Shown piece after piece: positions 1-7,498 of a DNA stretch of 22,926 nucleotides. Source of the stretch: CAZYQW01 sp964649825 (GTDB taxonomy: Bacteria; Planctomycetota; B15-G4; JADJEK01); the NCBI GenBank assembly GCA_964649825.1, contig CAZYQW010000028.1, positions 1-22,926 on the forward strand, written 5' to 3'. Each line of letters begins with the position of its first letter. Positions within the stretch are counted from its first letter, which is position 1. The position numbers and the translations under genes were made by a program. Below the pieces are notes generated by a model, which saw only the letters and a program-made list of their open reading frames with translations, ran no database searches and was not told the DNA's origin.

Positions 1-130
1 TCTCCGTTCGCTCAGACAGTCCGCTCGGCGGAGAGCCCCCGACGCGCTCCGCCTCTGCGATGGAACGGGGTCTGGACGTTCCCCGGGGGGGGATGGAATT
101 GGGTGGTGTGCCTTCGGCGGACCGATGGAT

Positions 131-163
131 GGGGGGCGTGGATGGGGTGGGGTGCGGGGGGGG
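131..163 (+). other. Potential G-quadruplex motif
   Basis: Four G-tracts of at least four lie in a row on the + strand: G6 at 131-136, G4 at 144-147, G4 at 149-152 and G8 at 156-163. The loops are 7, 1 and 3 nt. This meets the usual intramolecular quadruplex pattern with four tetrads. It ends 67 nt before the ATG at 231 and is on the coding strand, so it could also form in the mRNA leader. Folding and function are inferred. Confidence 0.6.
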
Positions 164-217
164 TGGAACGGGCGTCGATGGTGGCCACGAGGGATCCACT
201 GGGCTCGAGTCGTCGTT

Positions 218-224
218 GAGGAGG
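218..224 (+). promoter_or_regulatory. Shine-Dalgarno site for the gene at 231
   Basis: The sequence GAGGAGG ends 6 nt before the ATG at 231. It is among the strongest ribosome binding sites in the window and fixes this start codon. Confidence 0.8.
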
Positions 225-230
225 CGGTGA

Positions 231-1688
231 ATGGGTGACGGGCGGGTGGTGCATGTTCCGGTGCTGCGGTTGGGGGTCGAGTACACGAGCCTCGATGTGG
301 TCGAGGTGGTGGATCATCGGGACGGGGAGGTGGTCGCGCGGGTGGGTCAGGCGAACGCGGGGATGGTGAGGAGGGACTTGCGGAAGCTCGGGGGAAGCGC
401 GGCCTTGTTGCGACGGCGAACGGTGGACGAGCTGGTGGGGATCTGTGGGCGGGCGCGGGAGTCGTTCTTGAGTGGTGACCTGGCGTTGAACGACGAGGGG
501 GACACGCAGTCGTCGGAGGAGTACGTGCGACGGCTCTCGGCGACGAGCGGGATGCCGGAGGTTGTTTGCCGGGCGAACATGGAGAAGATCGCGACAGTGC
601 TCGGGGAGATGGCGGGGATTCTGCGGGGACTGACGCGGGGGATGGATCTCACGGTGCTGGACGAGGGTGTCGGTCGGCACGCGGGGGTACCGGTGTCGTT
701 CGCGAACGCGACGGATGAGTTGGGCGCGGTGTTGCCGAGCAACTCGCCGGGGGTGCACTCGATCTGGATCCCATCGATCGCGTTGAAGACGCCGGTGGTG
801 TTGAAGCCGGGGCGCGAGGAGCCGTGGACGCCGCTCCGGATCGTGCGGGCGTTGATCGACGCCGGGGCGCCGCGCGAGGCGTTCTCGCTCTATCCGACGA
901 CGCACGAGGGGGCGGCGGCGATCCTCGAGGGGTGTGGGCGGTCGCTCTTGTTCGGCGACGCGCGGACGACGGCCCCGTACGCGAGGAACCCGGCGGTGCA
1001 GGTGCACGGGCCGGGGTTCAGCAAGGTCGTGATCGGCGAGGACGAGATCGACGGGTGGGAGGACCACCTCGACGTGCTGGTGCAGTCGGTGGCGGACAAC
1101 GGGGGGCGGAGCTGCATCAACGCGTCGGCGATCTACGTGCCGTCGCACGCGGATGAGATCGCGGAGGCGCTGGCCGAGCGGCTGGCGCGGGTCGAGCCGC
1201 TCGCGCTCGACGACCCGAAGGCGACGCTCTCGGCGTTCGCGAACCCGCGGTTCGCGGAGTCGATCGACGCGGCGATCGAGCAGGGGCTCGCTTCGTCCGG
1301 GGCGGGCGCCGCGGAAGAGGTGACGGCCCGGTTTCGTGCCGGGCCGCGGCGGGTCGAGCTCGGCGGGTCGACGTTCCTGCGCCCCACCGTCGTGCGCTGC
1401 GCACGCGCGGAGCATCCGCTCGCGAACACGGAGTACCTCTTCCCGTACACGAGCGTCGTCGAGCTGCCGTCGGCGCGGTTCGTCGGGGCGATGGGGCCGA
1501 CGCTGGTGGTGACGGCAATCACGCGCGACGCCGCGCTGCGCGAGAAGCTGATTCGTTCGCCCCACGTGCAGCGGTTGAACCTGGGTCCGTATCCGACCAC
1601 GCGCGTCGACTGGGATCAGCCGCACGAGGGGAACCTGTTCGAGCTCCTCTACGTGCGGCGCGCGATCGCACGGCACGAAGCCTGGTAG
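231..1688 (+). CDS. Aldehyde dehydrogenase superfamily protein, possibly CoA-acylating
   Basis: This 485-residue protein has the length and organisation of the NAD(P)-dependent aldehyde dehydrogenase superfamily. The catalytic cysteine is Cys295 in the motif NGGRSCINAS. Where classical aldehyde dehydrogenases carry the general-base glutamate in an ELGG motif, this protein has VHGPGFSK at about residues 258-265, so that glutamate is missing. Loss of it is typical of CoA-acylating members and acyl-CoA reductases, which exchange thioester and aldehyde without hydrolysis. The iron alcohol dehydrogenase begins 4 nt after the stop, so the pair could carry out the two AdhE steps as separate proteins. 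The substrate is unknown. A GAGGAGG site supports the start. The first roughly 300 codons favour G-ending codons such as TTG and GGG, unlike the C-ending preference further on. Superfamily assignment is firm; the CoA-acylating role is inferred. Confidence 0.85.
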   Translation: MGDGRVVHVPVLRLGVEYTSLDVVEVVDHRDGEVVARVGQANAGMVRRDLRKLGGSAALLRRRTVDELVGICGRARESFLSGDLALNDEGDTQSSEEYVRRLSATSGMPEVVCRANMEKIATVLGEMAGILRGLTRGMDLTVLDEGVGRHAGVPVSFANATDELGAVLPSNSPGVHSIWIPSIALKTPVVLKPGREEPWTPLRIVRALIDAGAPREAFSLYPTTHEGAAAILEGCGRSLLFGDARTTAPYARNPAVQVHGPGFSKVVIGEDEIDGWEDHLDVLVQSVADNGGRSCINASAIYVPSHADEIAEALAERLARVEPLALDDPKATLSAFANPRFAESIDAAIEQGLASSGAGAAEEVTARFRAGPRRVELGGSTFLRPTVVRCARAEHPLANTEYLFPYTSVVELPSARFVGAMGPTLVVTAITRDAALREKLIRSPHVQRLNLGPYPTTRVDWDQPHEGNLFELLYVRRAIARHEAW

Positions 1689-1692
1689 CGGA

Positions 1693-2877
1693 ATGACGAC
1701 GTCGACCGCTGGCCCGTTCGATCCGAGTCGCTTCGATTACGCCCCGCGGACGCGCATCGTGTTCGGCGCGGGGGCGATCGAACGCCTCGGCGCCCTCGCG
1801 GCGGAACGGGCGCCGCGCCACGTGCTGCTTGTCACCGATCCGGGCGTCGTCGCGGCGGGGCACGTCGCGCGCGCGGAGGCGTCGCTGGCCGCGGCCGGCG
1901 TGCGCTTCACGCGGTTCGCCGGCGTGCACGAGAACCCGACCACGCGCGACGTGGACGCCTGCCTCGACGTCGCTCTCGCGCACGACGTCGACCTGTTCAT
2001 CGGCCTCGGCGGCGGCAGCGCGATCGACACCGCGAAGGGCGCGAACTTCCTGGTCACCAACGGCGGCGCGATGGAAGACTACTGGGGGAAGGGGAAGGCG
2101 ACGCGACCGCTCCTCCCGTTGATCGCGGTCCCGACCACGGCGGGGACGGGGACCGAGGTGCAGTCGTTCACGCTGATCGAACGCGCAGCCGACCACCAGA
2201 AGATGGCGTGCGGCGCCGCGTCCGCCGCGCCGTGCGTCGCGCTGCTCGATCCCGAGCTGACGTTGACGCAGCCGGCGCACGTCACGGCGAGCACCGGGCT
2301 CGACACGGTGACCCACGCGGTCGAGAGCTTCGTGACGCGCGCGCGGAACGCGATCTCGTCGCTCTATGCGAAGGAGGCGTTCCTGCTCGCGAACGACGCG
2401 TTCCCGCGGGTGATCGAGGCGCCGAACGACATGGAGGCGCGCGGCGCGATGTTGCTCGCCGCCGCGTTCGCCGGCCTCGCGATCGAGAACTCGATGCTCG
2501 GCGCGGCGCACTCGCTGGCGAACCCGTTGACGGCCCGCTTCCGCCTCGCGCACGGTCAGGCGGTCGGCACGATGCTTCCGCACGTGCTCGAGTTCAACGC
2601 CGGGGACACGACGACGGCGGCGCTCTACGCGGAGCTCGCGGCCGCCGCGAGGATCGTGACGGGCGGCGCGGGCGGCGCCCCGAGGATCGCGGCGCGCCTG
2701 CATGGGTTGCTGGACGCGGCGGGGTTCCCGCGGTCGCTCGCCGCGAGCGGCGTGACGGAAGACGCGCTCGACGCGCTGGCGACCGAGGCGGCGCGTCAAT
2801 GGACGGCACGGTTCAACCCGCGGGCCGTCGGGGTCGCGGAGCTGCGCGAGCTGTACGCACGGGCGCTCGAGGCGTAG
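1693..2877 (+). CDS. Iron-containing alcohol dehydrogenase
   Basis: This 394-residue protein matches the usual length of group III (iron-containing) alcohol dehydrogenases, cytoplasmic enzymes that interconvert aldehydes and alcohols with NAD(P)H. It has the nucleotide-binding GLGGGSAIDTAK segment and the PTTAGTGTE motif. All four metal ligands can be placed by alignment to E. coli FucO: Asp204 and His208 in GLDTVTHAVES, His273 in GAAHSLANP and His287 in LAHGQAVG. The residue matching FucO His267 is an asparagine, which varies in the family. The gene starts 4 nt after the preceding stop, so the two are almost certainly co-transcribed and co-translated. Together they suggest reduction of an acyl-CoA or aldehyde to an alcohol, or the reverse. 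The substrate cannot be read from sequence. Confidence 0.93.
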   Translation: MTTSTAGPFDPSRFDYAPRTRIVFGAGAIERLGALAAERAPRHVLLVTDPGVVAAGHVARAEASLAAAGVRFTRFAGVHENPTTRDVDACLDVALAHDVDLFIGLGGGSAIDTAKGANFLVTNGGAMEDYWGKGKATRPLLPLIAVPTTAGTGTEVQSFTLIERAADHQKMACGAASAAPCVALLDPELTLTQPAHVTASTGLDTVTHAVESFVTRARNAISSLYAKEAFLLANDAFPRVIEAPNDMEARGAMLLAAAFAGLAIENSMLGAAHSLANPLTARFRLAHGQAVGTMLPHVLEFNAGDTTTAALYAELAAAARIVTGGAGGAPRIAARLHGLLDAAGFPRSLAASGVTEDALDALATEAARQWTARFNPRAVGVAELRELYARALEA

Positions 2878-2957
2878 CGCCCGGTCGAGGAGCGTTACCG
2901 GCGGGGAAGAGAACGGGTAGGGTCGTCGTCCGGTCGAGCCAACGTCCTGCCACCCAC

Positions 2958-2963
2958 GGAGGA
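2958..2963 (+). promoter_or_regulatory. Shine-Dalgarno site for the metalloprotease gene
   Basis: GGAGGA ends 4 nt before the ATG at 2968 and supports that start. The 90-nt gap to the preceding gene suggests the protease may have its own promoter, but I cannot identify one confidently. Confidence 0.7.
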
Positions 2964-2967
2964 ATCC

Positions 2968-4827
2968 ATGACGCGATTCGAACCATCTGGCCACGTCGCC
3001 GCGATCGCCCTCGCGGTCGCTCTCGCCGGCACGGGCCACGCCGCAGCCGAGACGGTCATTCCGAGCCCGTTCGTCGTGATCGACGCGGGAACGGCAGACG
3101 CGCCCGCGGTCGTCTCGTTCCGCGAGGCCTATCCGTTGCTTCACGACCTCCACGGCCGCGGCGAGCTCGTCGCGCTGACCGGCTTCCCGCTGCCCGGAGG
3201 CGAGAAGGTCGACCTGGTGCTCCGTTCAGTGCGAGCGCTCGAGGAGGGGGGCACCGCGACGGTGATGCACGCGGACGGTGAGGAGCAGATCGCTCCGTCG
3301 GTCGCACTCTTCTCCGGTCACGTCCCGGGTCACGCGGGCACGGCATTCTTGGCCGTGTCGCAGACGATGATGAACGGCTACCTGCGGCTGCACGATCGTC
3401 TCGTCATGATCTCGTCCGGCCCGCCCGACCTCGACGCCATCGCGACGATCGCGACGGGCGAGCAGCTCGGCGGTGCGGTGGACGGCGCCTCGTTCTGCCA
3501 CCTCGACGAGACGTTCATCCTCTCGCCGCTCGGCGGCGGCGCGAAGGAGGAGCTCCTCGCGGCCACGCCGGTGATCCGCGTCGCGCCGTTCTTCGTCGAG
3601 CTCGATCATCAGTACCGGACGCTCTTCGCCACCAACCAGCAGGCGATCGATTACGGGGCTACGCTGCTCGCGGCGGCGATGCAGATCTACCGGCGCGACC
3701 TCGGCGTCGACCTACAGGTTCCGAGCGGTTGGCTGCGCCTCTGGACCACCCCTACTCCGTGGGCGACCGGCGACTTGCTCAGCTTGCGGCAGTGGTGGAT
3801 GAGCAACGCCAACCCGCTCAAGGACGTGACGCGCGGCTCCGTCCACTTGATCACGCAGCCGGTCTTCGGCGGCGTCGCGATGGCGGTCGGTGGCCTCTGC
3901 GACAAGTCGATGGGGTACGAGGTGAGCAGCGTCTACGGGACGTTCCCGTTCCCGATCCAGCACCAGAGCGTGCAGAACTGGGACCTGATGGTGGTAACTC
4001 ACGAGTACGGCCACACGTTCGGATCGGACCACACGTTCAGCTACTCGCCGCCGATCGCGTGCGTCGACGGGTCGGGCCCGGACGAGGGGACGATCATGAG
4101 CTACTGCCACGCGAACGGGATGGAGAAGGTCGGGATGAGGTTCCACCCGACGGTGCAGGCGACGATCCGCACGTACCTGGCAACGTCGGCGCCGTGCGTC
4201 ACGTTCACGCCGTTCGCGTTCGGCGACTACGACCTGAGCGGCGGGCTCGACGCGAGCGACCTCGCCGCGTACGACGCGTGCGCGTCGCAGGGGTTCGAGT
4301 CCGCGGGCTGCCTCGAGACGTTCGACTTCGACGGCAACGGCAAGTTGGAGGGCTGCGACCGCAAGGCCCTCGTCTACCTCATCAACGGAGCCGCGCCGAG
4401 CGCGACGACCTACGGCTGCACCAGCCCGGCCGGCTCGCTGTCGGTCCTTTCCGGCGAGGCGTCGCTCGGCTCATCGATCACGCTCGGAGTCGACAACCCG
4501 CTCGGCACGCAGCCGGCCGGGTCGACGCCGTTCTTGATCGTCGCGGCCACCGCGAACGCCGCGTTCCCGTGCGGGGCTCCCGTGCCCGGGGCCGGCATGG
4601 CGGCGCCCGGCGCGGCCGGCGAATGGTTGACCGCGGGCCCCGTCCTCGTGATCGCGGGTGCTCCGTGGGCCGGCACCGGGACGCCGGCCCCGTTCGCGTT
4701 CCCGATCCCCGCCGACTGCGCGCTGCTTGGGGTGCGCGCCTACGTGCAGGGAGGAATCCACGACCCGTCGGCCACGAACGTCGAGACCGGGTTGACCGAC
4801 GGCCTCGTGATCGTGTTGGGGCCGTAG
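2968..4827 (+). CDS. Secreted metzincin zinc metalloprotease with dockerin-like segment
   Basis: This 619-residue protein begins with a signal peptide: a basic N-terminus, then a hydrophobic stretch at about 11-26 ending in HAAAE. The catalytic site HEYGHTFGSDH at 345-355 is a full metzincin HExxHxxGxxH motif, with His345, His349 and His355 as zinc ligands and Glu346 as the base. A Met-turn follows at Met377 in IMSYCH, so this is an M12-type reprolysin-like enzyme rather than a thermolysin. Residues about 419-475 hold two acidic loops, DYDLSGGLDASD and DFDGNGKLEGCD, resembling the paired calcium-binding loops of dockerins. The last 135 residues form a beta-rich module, starting near GCTSPAGSL, of a kind I associate with planctomycete exported proteins. 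The protein probably acts in the periplasm, on the surface or outside the cell. The natural substrate is unknown. Confidence 0.88.
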   Translation: MTRFEPSGHVAAIALAVALAGTGHAAAETVIPSPFVVIDAGTADAPAVVSFREAYPLLHDLHGRGELVALTGFPLPGGEKVDLVLRSVRALEEGGTATVMHADGEEQIAPSVALFSGHVPGHAGTAFLAVSQTMMNGYLRLHDRLVMISSGPPDLDAIATIATGEQLGGAVDGASFCHLDETFILSPLGGGAKEELLAATPVIRVAPFFVELDHQYRTLFATNQQAIDYGATLLAAAMQIYRRDLGVDLQVPSGWLRLWTTPTPWATGDLLSLRQWWMSNANPLKDVTRGSVHLITQPVFGGVAMAVGGLCDKSMGYEVSSVYGTFPFPIQHQSVQNWDLMVVTHEYGHTFGSDHTFSYSPPIACVDGSGPDEGTIMSYCHANGMEKVGMRFHPTVQATIRTYLATSAPCVTFTPFAFGDYDLSGGLDASDLAAYDACASQGFESAGCLETFDFDGNGKLEGCDRKALVYLINGAAPSATTYGCTSPAGSLSVLSGEASLGSSITLGVDNPLGTQPAGSTPFLIVAATANAAFPCGAPVPGAGMAAPGAAGEWLTAGPVLVIAGAPWAGTGTPAPFAFPIPADCALLGVRAYVQGGIHDPSATNVETGLTDGLVIVLGP

Positions 4828-4870
4828 CGGCGACGGACGCGCGGACGGCTTGCCACGACGATCATTCCGG

Positions 4871-5035
4871 CGTTAGGGCCCGCGCGACAATAACTTCGCA
4901 TCTCGCTTGCCCTCGCCGCCGATGGCTGCGTTGCTCCTCCTCAGCGTATCCACCAATACGCTTCGTCGTCGCGCCTTGCCCTCGGCGGCGATTGCTGCGC
5001 GTGGATGCGACGTTATTCTCGCGCGAACCCTTACG
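4871..5035. repeat. Nested inverted-repeat element, copy 1
   Basis: The element has three nested inverted repeats. The outer arms, 4871-4902 and 5004-5035, pair at 27 of 32 positions. The middle arms, TCGCCGCCGA at 4913-4922 and its complement at 4982-4991, are perfect. The inner stem, AGCGTAT at 4943-4949 with ATACGCT at 4956-4962, is a perfect 7-bp hairpin with a 6-nt loop. Two 18-nt blocks flanking the inner hairpin (4925-4942 and 4963-4980) recur exactly, at the same spacing, at 22842-22859 and 22880-22897. The decamer CTTGCCCTCG also occurs twice directly, at 4906 and 4975. It resembles a REP-like or non-autonomous mobile hairpin. It fills most of the 217-nt gap before tex. I see no transposase. 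Confidence 0.8.
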
Positions 5036-5037
5036 CT
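5032..5037 (+). promoter_or_regulatory. Candidate -10 box for tex
   Basis: TACGCT lies 7 nt before the tex ATG at 5045, and its first four bases belong to the right end of the inverted repeat. The same hexamer, at a similar distance from the ATG, precedes the gene at 10518. I find no good -35 box at the proper spacing. If real, it would give an almost leaderless transcript, which fits the absence of a Shine-Dalgarno site. Confidence 0.3.
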
Positions 5038-5044
5038 CGACCCC

Positions 5045-7198
5045 ATGAACCCCCACGTTCCATCGATCGCGGCAGAGCTCGCGCTCCGCCCCGTCCAGGT
5101 CGAGGCCGCGATGCGGTTGCTCGAGGAAGGCGCGACGATCCCGTTCATCGCGCGCTACCGCAAGGAAGCGACGGGGTCGCTCGACGAGGTCGCGCTCGCC
5201 GCGATCCGCGACCGGCGCCAGCAGCTCCTCGACCTCGACAAGCGGCGCGACGCGATCAAGAAATCGCTCGTCGAGCGGGAGCTGCTCGACCCCGAGCTCG
5301 GCCGCCGCATCGACGCCGCGAGGACGATGGTCGAGCTCGAGGACGTCTACCTGCCGTTCCGTCCCAAGCGGCGCACGCGGGCGATGATCGCGCGCGAGCG
5401 CGGCCTCGAGCCGCTGGCGCAGTCGCTCTGGCGGCAGGACGGCGCGAGGATCGACGCCGACGCGTTCATCGACCCGGCAAAGGGGGTTCCCGACCGCGAG
5501 GCGGCGCTCGCCGGCGCGCGCGACGTGATCGCCGAGTGGATCAGCGAAGACGCGGACGCCCGCGCCGAGCTCCGCGCCGGGTTCCTCGGGCACGCGCTCT
5601 TGACGTCGAAGGCGGCCAAGGGGAAGAAGGACGACGCGGCCGCCGCGCGGTTCCGCGATTGGTTCGACTGGTCCGAGCCGATCGCGGAGGCGCCGTCGCA
5701 CCGTATCCTCGCGATCCTGCGCGGGCAGCGCGAGGGCGTGCTCTCCGTCAGCGCGCGGCCGGACGAGGGCTCGGCGATCGCGCGGCTCGAGCGCCGCGTC
5801 CTGCGCGGCGGCGGCTTCGCCCGCGAGCAGGTGCGGACCGCGCTCGTCGACGCGTACCAGCGGCTGATCGCTCCGTCGCTCGAGAACGAGACGCTGAAGG
5901 CGGCCAAGGAGCGCGCCGACGCCGAGGCGATCCGGGTCTTCGCCGACAACGTGCGCGAGCTTCTCCTCGCCGCGCCGCTCGGCCGCAAGCGCGTGCTCGC
6001 GATCGACCCAGGGCTGCGGACGGGCTGCAAGGTCGTCGCGCTCGACGCGCAGGGCGAGCTGCTCGAGTACGTGACGATCTTCCCCCACCAAGGCCCGGGA
6101 CAGCGCGACCAAGCGAAGGCGACGATCGCTCGGGCCGTCCAGAGCCATCGGATCGAGGCGATCGCGGTCGGCAACGGCACGGCCGGACGCGAGACCGAGG
6201 CGTTCGTGCGCGAGATCGGCCTCGACGTTCCGATCGTGATGGTCGACGAGAGCGGGGCGTCGATCTACTCGGCGAGCGAGATCGCGCGCGAGGAGTTTCC
6301 GAACCACGACGTCACCGTGCGGGGTTCGGTCTCGATCGGGCGGCGTCTGCAGGACCCGCTCGCGGAGCTCGTGAAGCTCGACCCGCGCTCGCTCGGAGTC
6401 GGCCAATACCAGCACGACGTCGATTCCGGCGAGCTCGAGCGGAGCCTGGATGACGTCGTCCAGTCGTGCGTGAACGCGGTCGGCGTCGAGGTGAACAGCG
6501 CGAGTCCGAAGCTGCTCACGTACGTGGCCGGCCTCGGCCCCCAGCTCGCGCGGAACATCGTCCAGCACCGCGCGGCGAACGGGCCGTTCGCGACGCGCGC
6601 GGACCTCCTGAAGGTGCCGCGGCTCGGGAGCCGCGCGTTCGAGCAGTGCGCTGGGTTCCTCCGCATTCGTGGCGGCCGCCATCCGCTCGACGACAGCGGC
6701 GTCCATCCCGAGCGTTACGCCCTCGTCGCGAGGATGGCGAACGATCTCGACCACGGGATCGAAGACCTGAAGCAGGACGCGAGCCTGCGCGCGCGCCTGC
6801 CGCTGGACCGGTACGTCGGGGACGGCGTGGGTGAGCCGACGCTGCACGATATCCTCGCCGAGCTCGCGCGGCCCGGCCGTGATCCGCGGCCGACCTTCGA
6901 GGCGTTCTCGTTCGCCGACGTGCGCGAGATCACCGACCTCCAACCGGGAATGCGGATCCCCGGCGTGGTGACGAACGTCACCCAGTTCGGCGCGTTCGTC
7001 GACGTCGGCGTCCACCAGGACGGCCTCGTCCACGTGTCGCAGCTCGCCGACCGTTTCGTGCGCGATCCGGCCGAGGTCGTGAAGGTCCGGCAGCGCGTGA
7101 CGGTGACCGTGCTCGACGTCGACCTGGAGCGCAAGCGGATCGCACTGTCGATGAAATCGAACCCCGACGTCGAGCGCGGGCGGAGCGGCGCGTCGTGA
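5045..7198 (+). CDS. tex: Tex-family S1 RNA-binding protein
   Basis: This 717-residue protein matches the Tex/YhgF family along its whole length. Tex is a conserved cytoplasmic nucleic-acid-binding protein linked to transcription and stress tolerance. The N-terminal segment contains the family hallmark IPFIARYRKEATG. Next come LPFRPKRRTR, the YqgF/RuvC-like domain (AIDPGLRTGCKV, AIGNGTAGRETE-like AVGNGTAGRE), the GVGQYQHDV segment, and the helix-hairpin-helix region around NAVGVEVNSASP and LGSRAFEQCAGFLRI. The C-terminus is an S1 domain (GVVTNVTQFGAFVDVGVHQDGLVHVSQ, split here into GVVTNVTQFGAF and VDVGVHQDGLVHVS). I chose ATG 5045 because MNPHVPSIAAELALRP aligns with the start of E. coli Tex. 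An upstream TTG at 4907 would translate the repeat element. No Shine-Dalgarno site is evident. Confidence 0.96.
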   Translation: MNPHVPSIAAELALRPVQVEAAMRLLEEGATIPFIARYRKEATGSLDEVALAAIRDRRQQLLDLDKRRDAIKKSLVERELLDPELGRRIDAARTMVELEDVYLPFRPKRRTRAMIARERGLEPLAQSLWRQDGARIDADAFIDPAKGVPDREAALAGARDVIAEWISEDADARAELRAGFLGHALLTSKAAKGKKDDAAAARFRDWFDWSEPIAEAPSHRILAILRGQREGVLSVSARPDEGSAIARLERRVLRGGGFAREQVRTALVDAYQRLIAPSLENETLKAAKERADAEAIRVFADNVRELLLAAPLGRKRVLAIDPGLRTGCKVVALDAQGELLEYVTIFPHQGPGQRDQAKATIARAVQSHRIEAIAVGNGTAGRETEAFVREIGLDVPIVMVDESGASIYSASEIAREEFPNHDVTVRGSVSIGRRLQDPLAELVKLDPRSLGVGQYQHDVDSGELERSLDDVVQSCVNAVGVEVNSASPKLLTYVAGLGPQLARNIVQHRAANGPFATRADLLKVPRLGSRAFEQCAGFLRIRGGRHPLDDSGVHPERYALVARMANDLDHGIEDLKQDASLRARLPLDRYVGDGVGEPTLHDILAELARPGRDPRPTFEAFSFADVREITDLQPGMRIPGVVTNVTQFGAFVDVGVHQDGLVHVSQLADRFVRDPAEVVKVRQRVTVTVLDVDLERKRIALSMKSNPDVERGRSGAS

Positions 7199-7498
7199 GC
7201 CGGCTCGTCCTCCTCCCGCTCGGCGCGGCCAACGGGTTCCGCCGGCGCCGCGACCCTCTTGTCTCGATAAAAGGACCGGCGATCGTGATCGGCACGTAAA
7301 GCCCCGGAGGCGGCCCCGTTCCGTTCTCGGCCGACTCTCGCCGACCCGAACGCGCCGAGGCGTGTCCTTGACCGATTCATTCGCTCGATGAGAGGATGCA
7401 CGCCGTTCGAATCGGCCCGCTTGCGGTTCCGCCCGATGCACTTCGTGGTCGTCGGGGGTGATCGTTGGCGACCCAATCTAGACAAGGGAACGGAGTTC
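7199..7498. other. 300-nt intergenic region between tex and the first propeller paralogue
   Basis: No gene is supported here. The perfect palindrome GAGCCGGCTC sits at the tex stop. The second half holds the promoter-like block at 7368-7397 and a roughly 100-nt leader to the ATG at 7499. That leader resembles the one upstream of the second paralogue. I see no clear terminator with a U-tract. Confidence 0.5.
7368..7397 (+). promoter_or_regulatory. Candidate sigma-70-like promoter of first paralogue
   Basis: TTGACC at 7368-7373 is followed after 18 nt by GAGGAT at 7392-7397. The -10 box alone is weak. Support comes from the paralogue at 9118, whose upstream block at 8992-9021 has the same TTGACC, the same 18-nt spacing and a matching spacer start (CCGRTTCRTTCG). 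The similarity may reflect duplication, selection or both. Confidence 0.45.

Larger units (their letters stand above)
1..230. other. G-rich non-coding leader upstream of the aldehyde dehydrogenase gene
   Basis: I see no convincing gene here. The + strand is strongly enriched in G over C, with runs of eight G at 85-92 and 156-163. The only clear functional sites are the ribosome binding site just before the ATG at 231 and the G-quadruplex motif listed separately. I see no convincing sigma-70 promoter. The upstream gene lies outside the window. Confidence 0.6.

Noticed and set aside
12..1676. Long minus-strand open reading frame of about 554 codons
   Set aside because: It is the antisense of the dehydrogenase gene. 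Its translation is arginine/proline/histidine-rich with no family motif, a standard result of high GC content. The same holds for the long minus-strand frames at 1519-3153, 4862-7441, 7478-9100, 11103-13049, 12808-14373 and 16759-19167.
4219..4400. Evidence of a cellulosome
   Set aside because: Dockerin-like loops alone in a protease, with no cohesin, scaffoldin or glycoside hydrolase in the window, do not support it.
4871..5035. Intrinsic terminator of the metalloprotease gene
   Set aside because: The structure is nested and 165 nt long, has no U-tract, and its core recurs away from the protease.
4871..5035. CRISPR or integron attC site
   Set aside because: There is no regular repeat-spacer array, no cas or integrase gene, and no typical attC ends.
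4907..5044. Longer N-terminus for tex from a TTG at 4907
   Set aside because: It would translate the inverted-repeat element, and the Tex family begins where ATG 5045 places it.
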